This document shows positions 22,701 to 34,163 of a DNA stretch of 64,000 nt, piece by piece. The translations under genes and the position numbers were made by a program. The notes under the pieces are model-generated. The model was not told where the DNA came from. It saw only the letters and a program-made list of their open reading frames with translations, and did not search any database. Numbering within the stretch: the stretch's first letter is position 1; the number at the start of each line of letters is the position of its first letter. This DNA comes from Cyanophora paradoxa (Eukaryota > Glaucocystophyceae > Cyanophorales > Cyanophoraceae), in contig QPMI01000473.1 in assembly GCA_004431415.1 (NCBI GenBank), forward strand, positions 103,993 to 167,992, in the 5' to 3' direction.

Positions 22701-23181
22701 CGTCTCGGACCGCGTTCTTCGCCGCTGGTCGCCCGCGGCTAAGAATTCTTGCGCTGAGGGTCTTCGCTCAGCGAGGCGAGTGTGCGAAACGCGGCGGCGG
22801 GCGAGAAGGGCGCGTACGAAGGCCGCGCGCTCGCGCTGCGGGGCTACCAGATTCTGAAATCGGGGCCGGGGGGGTGGAGCGGGAAACGAAAAAAAAGTCA
22901 TCCTCGGACGCCCAGTGCCCGTCACAGGCTCACGAGACCGGAGAATCGCAGAGCGCGTGTTTTTGCCGCGCTTGTCCCCCCCTGTCTAGCTGGAGCCTGG
23001 AAGCGCCCGCATCTTCCTTCGATCGAGGAGCGCTTTGAGGCTTTCTCGCTCGCATGCGCATAGAGCCAGTTTCCCATCTGCAGCAGCAGCAGCGTTTCTA
23101 GATCTCGATCAGCAATTGCAGCGCTAGCCATCGCGCGCGCAGCGGCGTAGCTAGCAGATGAGCTCATCAGCGTTGTGATCT
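22701..23181. other. Shared upstream region of divergent genes
   Basis: About 480 bp separates the start of the HMG-box gene (-) from the probable start of histidine kinase A (+), so it must hold both promoters. I see no clear TATA box or repeated operator-like motif. Confidence 0.4.
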
Positions 23182-26100
23182 ATGTCGTGCAGCTCAGCGT
23201 TGGCCAGACTGAGAGATCGGGAGGGAATCCGGATGCGCTCGTGGGCCGACCTGTCGCCTGCGCGGAGTCCGCAGCGCCCGCACAGCCCGAGGAGCCCGAG
23301 GCCCTCGGCAGCGCCGTGCTCGACGGCGACGTCGTGCGACGATGCCGCCGCTCTTCTTCGCGCCGCCGAGAAGTGCGCGGGGCGATGCGCCCCCTCCGGA
23401 TTTGGGGTCGTGCGCGCTCTGAATGCCTTCAGGCTTTCCCGCCTCCTCGCGGCCTCCACGAAGTCGGACAGCGTGGACGTCGATTTGAACGATGTCCCGT
23501 TGGCGCTGGACATCGAGGCGTCCTGCGTCGCCGACGCCCTCGCCGCTTCCCGGTGCGCCGGCGCGACACGATCTGGAGCTTCGCGCCGGCTCACCGGGCC
23601 ACGCGGCGCTTCGCGCAGGTGCCTCATCCGCAGGTGGCCGACGAAGACTCAGCGCAGGGCGACGCCCTTCCCGTACGCGGAGCTGGACGCGGAGGAGCCG
23701 GAGTGGGCGCGCGGCCTCCCGCCCTGCGTGGGGCAGCACGCGGCCGAGGGGGCGGCGCCCCTCCCGGAGTACTCCCGGGCCTACGCCGAGCTCCTCGGGC
23801 GGACCCTCCTCGAGTCGCCCGGGGGCGGCGCGAGGGTCGAGTCCGTGGCGGAGCTCGCGCGCGGGGCGGCGATTGCGGAAGAGGAGCGGGCCTCGGCCGC
23901 GCGCTTCGTCGTGCTGCACGGCCTCGGTTCCCTCTACGTGGCGCCCTTCCCGGGGGGATTCCTCGAGCTCTACTCGTGGCCCCGCCGCGCCTGGCGCCCC
24001 TCCGAGGTCTCCTGCGTCGCCCTCTTCGCTCAGATGGCGCGCCCCGCCCGCCCCGCCCCGCCCCGCCCGGCGCCACCCGGCGCAGCGTCGCGCCGCCGCT
24101 GACGCGCTCGCGACGGCAGATCGGGCAGGCGATCGCGCTCTTTGAGACGCGGCTGGACCGGGACCGGTGGCGGCGGCGCGACTCGGCGCAGGCGTCGACC
24201 TCGTCGCAGAGGAGCGCGACGCCCATCGCCGCGCGCGACGTCGAGCGCGTCCTGTCCCGCACCGCCTCCGCCGCCTGCGCCCGCCTCCGCGCCAGCGTGC
24301 GACCGATCCCCGCTGCCCCGACCCGGCCCCGCCCCTCCTCACCGGCCCGCCGGCAGCGCTGCGTGGTGCGGCGCATTGCCCCGGGCTCGAGCGGCGAGCT
24401 CACCTCGGCCGGCTGCGAGTCCGACTCGGCGGTGCGGGGCCGCGCTCCGCCCTCCGCCGCCCTCCGCCGCGCCCGGCCCGACGCGGCCGCGCAGCACGCC
24501 GGGGCCTCCCTCCCGCTTGCGGACAGCTACTGCTCCATGCTCCTCGAGCGGTGCCCGGCTGCTCGATTCCCCGCGCGAGCGTCCCCGAGCCGCCGGCAGA
24601 TCCGTCGCGGAGATCCTGCAGAGCGCCCGGCCCCTCGACTTCGAAGGCGTCACGGACGGTGCCCTTTTGCCGCGCCGCGGCCGCCCGCGCGCCGGCGCGC
24701 CCGCCGCCGAGCGCCTGCGCAGAGGGGCGGCCCTACACAGCCCTTGCCGCGTGCATCCGCGACCGCCAGGGCATCCCGTGCGCCCGCCGGACCCGCCTCC
24801 GGCCCGCGAGCCCTCCGGCGCCGACCCGGCGGCCGGCGCAGGATCGGGGCGATCGAGGTGTCTTGGGACCACAAGCGGGCCGTGGACGACGACGAGCGCG
24901 CCGCCCTCGAGCACATCGCCGAGAGCGTGCGCCCGTTCCGAGCGCGCTCCGAGCACGCTCGCTCTGAGCGGGCGGGGGCGCAGGCGAGCGTCGGGCTCGA
25001 GCACGCGGCGCGCTCCGAGCGCCTCTCGTCGGCCCTCGCGCACAGCGCCGCCCTCATGCGCCTCACCAACACGGTCCGGCCCGCCGCCGCGCCGCGCCGG
25101 GGCCGGGGCCGACGGGGCGGGCAGATCCGGGCGAGCCTGGACCTGGAGACGCTGCTGCAGACGGCGGCGGAGGCGCTGGCGGCCGCCCTCCCCGGGGACC
25201 GCTTCGTGGTGCGCTACGTCGAGGACGCGCAGCCGCAGGCCGGCGGCGAGGCCCGCCGCCCCGGCATGCCCCCGCTCGCCCCCGACTACTTCACCTCCCC
25301 GATCATCCAGGCGCGCCCCGGCCCGGGCCCCGCTCCCCGCTCCCCGCGCGCCGCGCCGACGCGCTCTCGCAGCGGCGGGTGTTCGGGCGGGACCGGCTGC
25401 TGCCCATCCAGCGCACCTACTCGCTGGAGGTGGCCGAGCCGCAGCCCGGGGAAGACGGCAACACGCCCGAGGCGAGCCGGCGCGCGCGCGCGCTGCAGAC
25501 CCGCCCGGCGCTGACGGGGCGGGGGCGGGGCGGGGGCGCAGTTCCGGGAGTTCCAGCGGGTGATGCGGGGGTCGGGGATCACGCGGGCGCTGCTGCGGGG
25601 GTCTTCCTGGGGGACGAGCTGCTGGCGCTGCTGAGCGTGCACAGCGCGCGCGACTGCGCGTGGCCCGCCGAGGACGTCGCCCTCCTCGACGCCGTCGTCC
25701 GGCCCCGCCCGCCCCGCCGGCCCGCCCCGCCCGACGCCGGCGCAGGGCGACCAGCTCGCCATCGCCTTCTCCCACGCCCGCGCCTTCCGCCTCGAGCGCG
25801 AGCAGCGCGAGCAGGCGCCCCGCCCGCCCCGGTCCGCCCCGCCCGCCCGGCGCTGACGCGGGGCGCGGCGGGCAGCTGCGGCAGCGGGAGGAGGAGCTGA
25901 ACGCGGCGCTGGCGCAGTCGAACGTGCTCTCGTCGATCGTGGACGCCGTGCGCAGCAGCCTCGACAAGGCGCGCATCCTGCAGGCCGCCGCCGACGCCCT
26001 CGGCCCCGCCCTCCACGTCGACCGCTGCACCCTCTGGGGCTTTCCCGCCGCCCCCGCCCCGGCAACGCGCATCCTCTGCCCGTCGTCGCCTCGTGGGCCG

Positions 26101-26310
26101 CCCCGGGGGCCCCGGCTCGCGCGCCGCCGCCGAGGCGCTCGCGGCGATGCCGGCGATGCAGCGGCGGGTGCGGCTGGCGGCGGGACGCGGGCCGGTGCGC
26201 GGGCGCGGGCGGGGCGGCGCGGGCGTCGCTGAGGGCGGGGCAGAGGAGGAGGTGGCGGCGCTGGAGGACGTGCTCGAGGCGCCCGGCGGCGGCGCCGTGG
26301 GAGACGAGGA

Positions 26311-26342
<32 letters not shown>

Positions 26343-29300
26343 GCGTCCGGTGCGCCCCGCCCGCCCGCCCGCCGCCCGGAGCCGCGCCGCGGGGCGGCCC
26401 TGACGGGATGCAGGGGCTACCTCGAGATGGAGATCAAGTACGGCGGGGAGGTCGTCGGGTGCGCCGGCGTGGTTGTGCGCCGAGCCGCGCGGCGCGCTGA
26501 GGCGCGGCAGGCGGCTGGAGCTGCACACGGCGGCGCGGCGCGAGTGGGCCGAGGCCGATCGGCGCATGCTGCGGTGCGGCGGCGGCGGCGCGGGGCGCGG
26601 GGCGGGGCGGCGGGGTCCGACGGGGCGCAGGGCGGTGTCGCGGCACCTGTCGGTGTCGCTGGCGCACGCGCGGGCGTTCCGCGTGGAGCAGGAGCACCTT
26701 GCGCAGGTGCGCGCTGCGCCACGCCGGCCGCGCCGGGCTCGCCGAGCGCGGGCGGGGCGGCAGCTGCTGCGGAAGAACGCGGAGCTGGAGGCGGCGAAGG
26801 CGGACGCCGAGCAGGCGGTCCTCGCGAAGCAGAACTTCCTCTCCGTCGTCAGTGCGCGCCGCCGCCCGCTCCGCGCCGCCGCGCGCGGCGTGACGTCCGC
26901 GCAGCGCACGAGCTGCGGACGCCGATGCAGTCAACGATCTCCATCTGCCGCCTGCTGCAGGACACGGGGCTCACCCCGCAGCAGGAGGCCCGCCGCGCCG
27001 GGGCCGGGGCCCGCCGCGGGGCCGGCGCTGAGGGCGCGGCAGGAGTACCTGGAGATCGTGCAGAACAGCGGCACGGCGCTCGTCGAGCTCATCGGCGAGA
27101 TCCTCGGCGCGCCCCGCCCCGCCGCCCCGTCTCGCCGCTGACGCCGGCTGCAGACTGCGGCAAGATCGAGCGCGGCGCGATGGGTGCGCGGGGCGCGCGG
27201 GCATCGCTTGGTCCAGGTCTGATCGTGAGGGGCGGGCAGAGCTGGACGTGAGCGCGTTCAGCGTGCGGTCGGTGGTGGAGAACGTGGTCGACCTGCTCGC
27301 CCCCACCGCCGCTGTCCGCCCGCCGCCCGCCGCCGCCGCCGCCTCCGCGCCGAGCGGCGGGGCAGATGAAGGGGCTGGACTTCTCGGTCTACGTCCCCCC
27401 GGGCCACGCCCTGCCCCCGTTCCTCCTCTCCGACCCCCGCCGCATCCGCCAGGCCCGTCCCCCGCGCGCCCCGCCCGTGCCCCCGGCGCCTCTGACGCGC
27501 CCCGCAGATTCTGATCAACCTGATGGGCAACTCGAGTGCGCTGCGGCGGCGCTCGCGCGCGCGCGCGCCGGCGGCGCTCTGACGGGGGCGGCAGTCAAGT
27601 TCACGGCGCGCGGGTCGGTGGAGCTGATCGTCGCCTGCGACGAGGCGCCCCCGCCCCGCGCCCCGCCGTTCCACTCGCCCGCCGCTGAGGCCGCTCCGCA
27701 GTGCGAGCCGCCGCGTGCGGGCTCCCGGCGGCAGTCGCAGCGGGCGCCGCGGCGGGCGCGCGGGCGGCGCGGCCGCAGTGGCACCAGCTGCGGCTGACGG
27801 TGCGGGACACGGGGTGCGGCATCCGGCCCGAGGACCGGGTGAGCGGGGCGGGGCGGGGCGCGGAGGCGGGCGGAGGCGGGCGGGGCTGACGCGCGGGGCG
27901 CAGGCGAAGCTCTTCGCGTTCTTCTCGCAGCTGGACCAGACGCGGACGCGGCACTTCGAGGGGTCGGGCATCGGCCTCTTCCTCTCGCGCAACCTCGCGC
28001 ACCTGCTGGGCGGGGAGATCGCGGTGGAGAGCGAGGGGCCCGGCAAGGGCTCCTCCTTCACCCTCTCCCTCCGCCTCCAGGCCCGCCCCCGCCCCGGCCC
28101 GGACCCCAGCCCCGCCCGCTGTTTGAGCCGCGTGGCCAACCCTTCGGCGGCAGGCGGGCGCTGGGTCGGAGCCGTCGATGGTTCCGCAATGCGAACTGAA
28201 GTGCCTCGCGGGACGGCCCTGCCTCATCGCCGTCGAGAACGACACGAGACACAGATACATGCGCGAGCAGGTGACCCCGGGCGCTCCCCTGCAGCGGGCG
28301 CCGCGCCGCGTTCGATGCGGGCCGGCGCAGTTCGCGGTCTGGGGCCTGTCGGTGCTGCCGCAGCGGCCGGCCAGCGCCGACGAGCTCCGCCAGGTGGGCC
28401 GCCCCGCGCCCCACGGCCCGCCCGCCCGGCGCGGGGCGAGCGGGCGGGGCGCAGGCGGCGGAGGCGCTGGCGGGGGGGCGGAGGGCCCCGTGCTCGTCGC
28501 CACGGACCTCGTCGACCGGCCCCTCGCCCTCTCCGGCCCCGGTCCGCCCCGCCCCCGCCCCGCCCCGCCGCCGGCGCTGGGGCGGCGCCGACGCGAGCGG
28601 CGGCGGCGCAGGGGCGGCGGTGCGGTGGCTGCTGCTGGTGCGGCCATTCGGGCTCGACGGGTCGTCGGCGGCGGGGGCGGGGGCCCCCGCGGAGAACGCG
28701 CAGTACCTCAAGAAGCCCGTCAAGCAGGAGAAGCGTGCGCGCCCCGGGCCCGCCGGCGCGCCCCCGCCGCCCCTCGCGATCGGGCGGGCCGGCGCTGCAG
28801 TGTTCGCGGCACTCGAAGCGCTCCTCTGCCCTGCTGAGCTGAATGACGGGTGCCCTCGCATCGGGAAACCCGATGAAACGGCGCAACTCACCGATAAAAT
28901 TGGTGCGACGGCAACTGAGATGCCGCGCTCGTTCACTCGTACTTGCCCGATGTATTGACATCGTCACTTTCGCAGGGCCGCACATCGGGCAGGCGCACCC
29001 GCTCTCCGTCCTGCTCGCCGGTGCGCCGCCACGCTGCCCGCCGGCGCGGGCCGCCCCGAGCGGCCGCCGGCGCGCAGAGGACCAGCCGCTGAACCAGCGC
29101 ATCGTCGTCCTCATGCTCAAAAAGATGTGCGCGCGCGCCGCACGCCGCCGCGGGCGCCGCGGGGGCGGGGGCCGACGTGCGGCAGGGGGTACGGGGACGT
29201 GGCGGTGGTGGGGAACGGGCTGGAGGCCGTCGAGGCCGTCGAGCGCCGCCCCTTCGACGTCGTCCTCATGGCCCGCCCCGCCCCGCCCCGCCCCGCCCGC

Positions 29301-29787
29301 CCCGCGCCGCTGAGGCCCGCGCGCAGGACTGGATGATGTGCGCGGGGCGGGGCCGGGGCCGGGGGGCGGGGCGGGCGGGGCTGACGGGGGCGGGGCGGGG
29401 CAGGCCGGAGCTGGACGGCCTCTCGGCGGCGCGCCGCATTGTCGAGACCGTCCCCAACGAGCGCCGCCCCAGCATCGTCGTCCGCCCGCCCCGCCCGCCC
29501 CGCCCTGCCCCGCGCCGACGCCGATGTGCGGGGCAGATGCTGACGGCGATGGGGAGCCGCTCGGACCGCGACCTCTGCCTCTCGGCCGGCGTGCAGGGGT
29601 GCGGCCACCCGCCCGGGGGCGGGGCGGGGCGGGGCGGGGCGGGGCCGACGGGCGGGGCGGGGCGGGGGGCAGGTACCTGCTGAAGCCGTGCCGGGTGGAG
29701 GACCTCGCCCGCGCCCTCGTCGACGTCTCCAAAGCCCGCCGCGCCCACGCCGGCTTCTTCGGCGGCTTCATCGCCCCCGCCAACTAG
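23182..29787 (+). CDS. Hybrid histidine kinase A (multiple GAF-like domains, HisKA, HATPase_c, two receivers)
   Basis: A many-exon gene. The start is tentative (ATG 23182); the stop is TAG 29785-29787. GAF-like sensor modules lie around 23670-24200, 24600-24950, 25125-25700 and 25870-26480, followed by a coiled-coil linker (ELEAAKADAEQAVLAKQNFL). The phosphoacceptor H-box HELRTPM has its His at 26907-26909. The ATPase N-box (ILINLMGNS, then IKFT across an intron) begins at 27508. The G1 box (DTGCGI) is near 27806 and the G2 box (GSGIGL) near 27961. A degenerate first receiver (28170-28730) has VLVATDLVD and LKKPVK. The second receiver (29060-29740) is canonical: MD-WMMPELDG across two introns (Asp 29327-29329) and YLLKPC (Lys 29683-29685). 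Expected role: His-to-Asp phosphorelay downstream of a small-molecule, light or redox signal; the ligand is unknown. No transmembrane segment is evident. Introns are rich in CCCCG repeats and several use GC donors. Most of it is duplicated in inverted orientation at 48.4-53.2 kb. Confidence 0.85.
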
Positions 29788-31465
29788 TTCTCAAGCCCGG
29801 GCACGAGTAGCCGCCAGGCCCCCGGGCCCCTCGCCCCTCCGGATATTTAATTTGCATCGCTTCCTTTCCAGTTTCTTAGAGTCTCTCTCTGTATATATCT
29901 GCCCGCGCCGCTCGTCTATGCATCAGATAGGTACAAGTGTTTACATAGGACGGGGACGACTGCCGTGACGGAGTCGTCCTTCCAAATTTTGAGTTCTTTC
30001 GATGCTCAGACTGATAGCGGATACGTAATTGGTAGCTGATCTCTGCCGTCGAGTTTTTTTGGTTCACCGTCGCGTGCGCATTCGCTCGCATGCGTATGCG
30101 GATCATTTGATCCTATTTACGAGCGATCCGCTGGTGGTGCTTGTTTTCAAAGCTAGATTGGATACTACAAGCTAGCTATATAGGATGTCGTGTTTCTTGA
30201 CCACGCCTCGCGCATTTCTTCGATTTGAATATTTGCATTTCAGTTCGTAGCTGTATCTATACTTTTGAACGTATTGCCGAAAGGGAATGTCATTGCAATC
30301 ATCGAATGATGATCGAATAAATAATGATTATAACTATATGCTGGGTAGATCATGATCAGGCGACAGCAGAGAGCAGGGATGTGGCTAGTTTCTAGACACC
30401 TCCACTGCGCATGCGGGCTGCCGAGGGGGCGCAGGTAAAGCAGAAGCTTAAGCTAATTATGATCATGACAACTGTGGGCGGGGCGGGGCCGGGCGGGGCG
30501 GGGCGGGGCGGGCCCGGGGGCGGCAAGAGAAACCGCGCGCAGCGGGCGGGGACGGGACCTGGACGCGTACGTCGTCGGCGAGGAAGAGGGGCCCGGCCCG
30601 GGGGCCTGCGCGCGCGTCGCGATCGGACCTGCAGGAAGGTCTGAGCGATCGAAAAAAGAAGGCACCTGAAGGATGATGGTCTGGGCGAGGGCGCGCCAGC
30701 GGGCGGCGTCCTCCTCCGAGTCGGGGGGCTCCGACGCCAGCAGCTGCCGCGGCGGGCAGCGCGCCGACTTGCAATTGACGGCGATCGCGAGTTGATCACA
30801 ATGCTACCCGGTGATTCGGCGGTGAACCGTGACCGGTACGTATACCCGGCGATTACCCGCTTGCGATTCAATGATTGGAGCGCTCAATATTTTAATTGCC
30901 AGGCGCAATTGCAATGCCATTGAATGCCGGCCAGCATGCGCAAGGCCTAATTATATAAGCTTCAAGGCTTGCAAGTTGCAAGTTGCAACAATTGCCAAGT
31001 TGCAACGTTTAACTGCCAACAAGGCGCGCTCGAGCTCGGTGGCAACGTACGTACGCGTATACGTTTACTGGAGAACTGGTTAACTAGTAATTTAGTACAG
31101 GAAAATAATTAGCACTTCGCCAAAAATGCCACTTTAGCAGCTGCATGGTATGGCGGAGCCGGGACTACCCCTACAATTTCTCGGCTTTAGCAGGCGGGAA
31201 ATATTTAGTAGATCGCCCAAAAACTTTTAGTACTATAAATATGCAGCCCACTAAATATTTCTAGCTCTCCATATGTAACTTTGGCCCGCCGGGCCCGGCC
31301 CGCGCCCGCGCAGTCTCGTCGACGTCAGCTGCAGCCTGCAGGCCGCTGAGGCTGCAGCTTCCCAGGCTGGTGGCTCCTTCCCGCCGAGCGAGCGCGCACG
31401 CGAGCTCCCCAGCTGCAGGCTGCAGCGCGTGCAGTATACGTATACGTTGCCGCGGAGGCGCCGGC
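29788..31465. other. Intergenic region downstream of kinase A, with a possible gene remnant
   Basis: This stretch is AT-richer. It contains a segment (about 30226-30400) whose decayed copy lies at 47706-47880. A few minus-strand exon-like pieces at 30560-30780 are listed separately. From 30900 to 31465 I see only short AT-rich sequence, including CTATAAATATG near 31234 that could be TATA-like for the SET gene. Confidence 0.4.
30560..30780 (-). CDS. Possible exons of an unrecognised gene
   Basis: On the minus strand a Cys/Pro/Glu-rich stretch (SARCPPRQLLASEPPDSEED then ARWRALAQTIILQ) ends at a GTGCCT donor-like site near 30665. A second short open piece (PGPLFLADDVRVQ) follows and ends at a GTCCCG donor-like site near 30567. 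Neither a start nor a stop can be placed. Protein-like composition and donor sites are the only support. It may be a gene fragment left in the intergenic DNA. Confidence 0.25.
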
Positions 31466-34163
31466 ATGCAATTGCAACCGCTAGCAGGAACCGCCAGCAC
31501 CGGCGCCGGCGCTGCTCTCGAATCCCTTTCGATCAGCGACCACGCATGCGCAGATGCGCATGCGGCGAGTGAAGCTGCGGCGAAGCTCGATCGCTTCGTG
31601 CTTTGGATGCGGGAGAACGGCGTCGACTGCAGGCAGTTCGGCGTGGAACCGCACCTGTATCCGGGCATGGGCGTCGGGCTGCGCGCCACGCGCCCGTTTG
31701 CGGTGTGTGCGCCGCGCCGCCGCGCGCCTCAGCCTCAAATCCGCGTTCGCAGAAGGACGACGTGCTGGTCACCGTTCCACTCAAGTTTCTCCTGCTAGGG
31801 CGCTCCTTCATTCAGATGTCCGCTCGCCGCGCGCATGCGCGGCCTTGCGCGAGGGCCCCGGACCGCTCTAGATCTGCTCACGAGGGCCCGCATGCGCAGC
31901 CCGCAGTTGCCAACGAAGACGAACTTCATGGAAGCCACGGCCGGAGCCGCGGTGCGATTGCTGCAGGAGGATGCTAACCCTCAGTCCTTCTGGCGGCCGT
32001 ACCTGGGTGCGTATTGCGCGGGCGGGGCCCGGCGCGGGCCAGCGAGTAGGGCGAGATCTAGATGCCCGCCCGCAGACCTGCTGCCGCGATCCTTCACAAC
32101 CCTGGACTTCTTTGGCGACGAAGACATCGAGCTGCTCGCCTGCCCGCTCCGGAAAGGTGCCGCGCTCTCCGATACGTGCCAGTCCCTCGCACTGAGTCGC
32201 CTTCCGGCGACCCGCAGCCGCCGCCCGCAAAAGCCGCGACGCGAGCTCGCGGACCGCGGCGGAAATGTACGAGCGCGCCAGGCCCGAGCTCGACGTGCGA
32301 ACGCGTACCCCCCGTGGGTCCTCGCTGCACCTCGCACCCCGCGGCCGAACCACGGTCGGCCCTGCGCAGGCCCTACCCTCCTCGCACCGCACCCTCGACG
32401 CGTTCCAGTGGGCCATGCGCGTACCCCCCCCCCCCCCCCCGCCCCCACGGCTCTGACCCCCCGAAACGCAGGCAAGCGGCGATGATGAGGCTGTTCGCAG
32501 TGGACCCCGCCGAGGGCTTCAACCCCTTCCAGCTGGCCCTCGTCCCCTTGGCTGACATGGCCAACCATGCGCCCCGCAACTCACACAAGCGCGCCCGGGC
32601 CGCGCTACTCGCGATCGAGCCCGGGACCTGACCCCGCCACCGCCAGCTACGCTTTCGACCACGAGGAGGAGCACTTCTTCATCCGCGCGGGCTGCGAGGT
32701 CGCTGCGGGGGACCAGATCTTCATCGAGTGCGCGCCCCCCGGCCCCGTCCGCGCCCCGATCGCGAGTCTCATCCGCGATCGATCCGCGCCTGCAGGTACA
32801 GTCCCCTCCTCTGCAACTGGAGGCTCCAGAAGCGCTACGGGTTCATCGTTCCGAACAACCCCCTCGACCTCATCAAGGCGGGGACCTCGACCCTTTTCAG
32901 CGCGGACCGGGCCTGGCTGACGGGCGGCGGCGCGCGCAGGTCAAAGCTTCCGACGTTCTCGCGGTGGTCGGGCCCGCGCTGGGCGCGAAGGAGATCGGGG
33001 AGGAGGACTGGAAGAGGAGGGAAGCTCTGCTGCGCGAGAAGGGCTTCTGGAGGCGCCCCGCGCTTTCTATTACCTGCCTGCGAGCTCGTGGGTAACAGCT
33101 AAGGTGCAGGGGCATGGCGATTGAAGCGGACGGAGCGCCCAACCCCATCCTGAAGCGGTGCATCCCCAGAATCGCAGCGCTCTCGCGAAGCTCTGGCTAA
33201 GTGAGGTTCGTGTTGTTGCGCAGGGCCGTCTGTGTGGCGAGCCTCCGGCGGAAGGTTCGTTGGGGCCTTGGGACGACTAGGAATGGGGCGCACCGGCCCG
33301 ATCTGCGCCGAGTTTCGCTGAGTCTCGAGCCGCAAAGGCGGAGGAGGGCGAAGAGGAGTGGGCGGCACGGCTGCAGGCGGTCTTGGACGGCAAGTTCTCG
33401 CAGGGCGTCAGGCCCGACGATGCAAAGGTGAGGGGCCCCGGCCAAGGCTTCTCCGGCCGACCTCGCGTGATCATGACGTGGCGCAGCGCTCGGCCGCGCT
33501 CCTGACGCAGCTCTTCAAGCGGGCCCAGGCGCGGCTCGCTGGCTCCGAGGCGGTGCGCGCCGCGCTCAGACCCTCCCGACGCTCCTTCGCCCAATTGCAA
33601 ACGGCCGCCGCGCTTGTGAGCAGGAGGACGAGCGGCTGCTGCGGGACGACTCGCTGCGGCCGACGGCACGGGCGGCGGTCGAGTGGCGGCGCGAGCAGCG
33701 GCGGCTCGTGCAGGTGCGCGCGCGGGACCGGCCCGCGCGCTCCCGTCTCACCGCCGCCGCCGCAGCGCATCTTCGTCCAGCGTCAGCGGAAGGCTCCCCC
33801 GACGGCGGCGGCGGCGAACTGACCATGAGGCCCTCGGCCGCCGTTCGTGCCGGTGTCCACCCCCCACTCCCCCCCCCCTCCGCCCCCCCCCCCCCCCCCC
33901 CTCCCCTCCCCCTCCGCCCCCCGCTCCTCCAGACGCTGTTCATCGTCGGCCGGGCCCTTTTCCCTTCGCCGTCTTCGGCCGCCCCCTTTAAGTTAGGCGC
34001 GGAATTCGACGGCAGGGCAGGGGGACGCCGGGGCGGGGCGCCGGGGTGCGAGCTGGAGGGCGGCGCGGAAGCGCGCCATGTGGGCCCAGAGCTCCTGGGC
34101 GCGCCCGAGCCGCGGGGGGAAGTACGCCTGTCCGCGCCCCGCCCGCCTCCCCAAGTCAGCTGA
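31466..34163 (+). CDS. SET-domain protein methyltransferase, Rubisco-LSMT/SETD3 type
   Basis: The start is the ATG at 31466 (MQLQPLAGTAST). The N-terminal SET part reads FVLWMRENGVDCRQFGVEPH and GMGVGLRATRPFA, then DVLVTVPL after an intron. The insert region has RSFTTLDFFGDEDIELLACP and TLDAFQWAM. The core motif LVPLADMANHAP (about 32545-32575) carries the NH of the SAM-binding pocket, then FDHEEEHFFIRAG and EYSPLLCNW..YGFIVPNNPLDL. The C-terminal exons (DERLLRDDSLRPTARAAVEW) match the Rubisco-LSMT substrate-binding domain. Family members trimethylate lysine (Rubisco, aldolase) or methylate actin histidine; the substrate here is unknown. Two introns (32417-32471 and 32589-32646) start with GC. 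The last exon's frame runs to TGA 34161-34163, overlapping the 3' end of the converging minus-strand gene, so the true end is uncertain (another frame stops at 33991). Confidence 0.8.

Noticed and set aside
23194-24403. Minus-strand Arg-rich frames opposite the kinase A start
   Set aside because: No motif, and the plus strand carries a coherent GAF-like module with matching splice sites.
24339-26909. Minus-strand open frame of 856 codons
   Set aside because: Antisense to kinase A; the real signal is on the plus strand.
29129-29784. Low-complexity Pro/Arg frames opposite the second receiver of kinase A
   Set aside because: They are the antisense of CCCCG-rich introns and of receiver exons.
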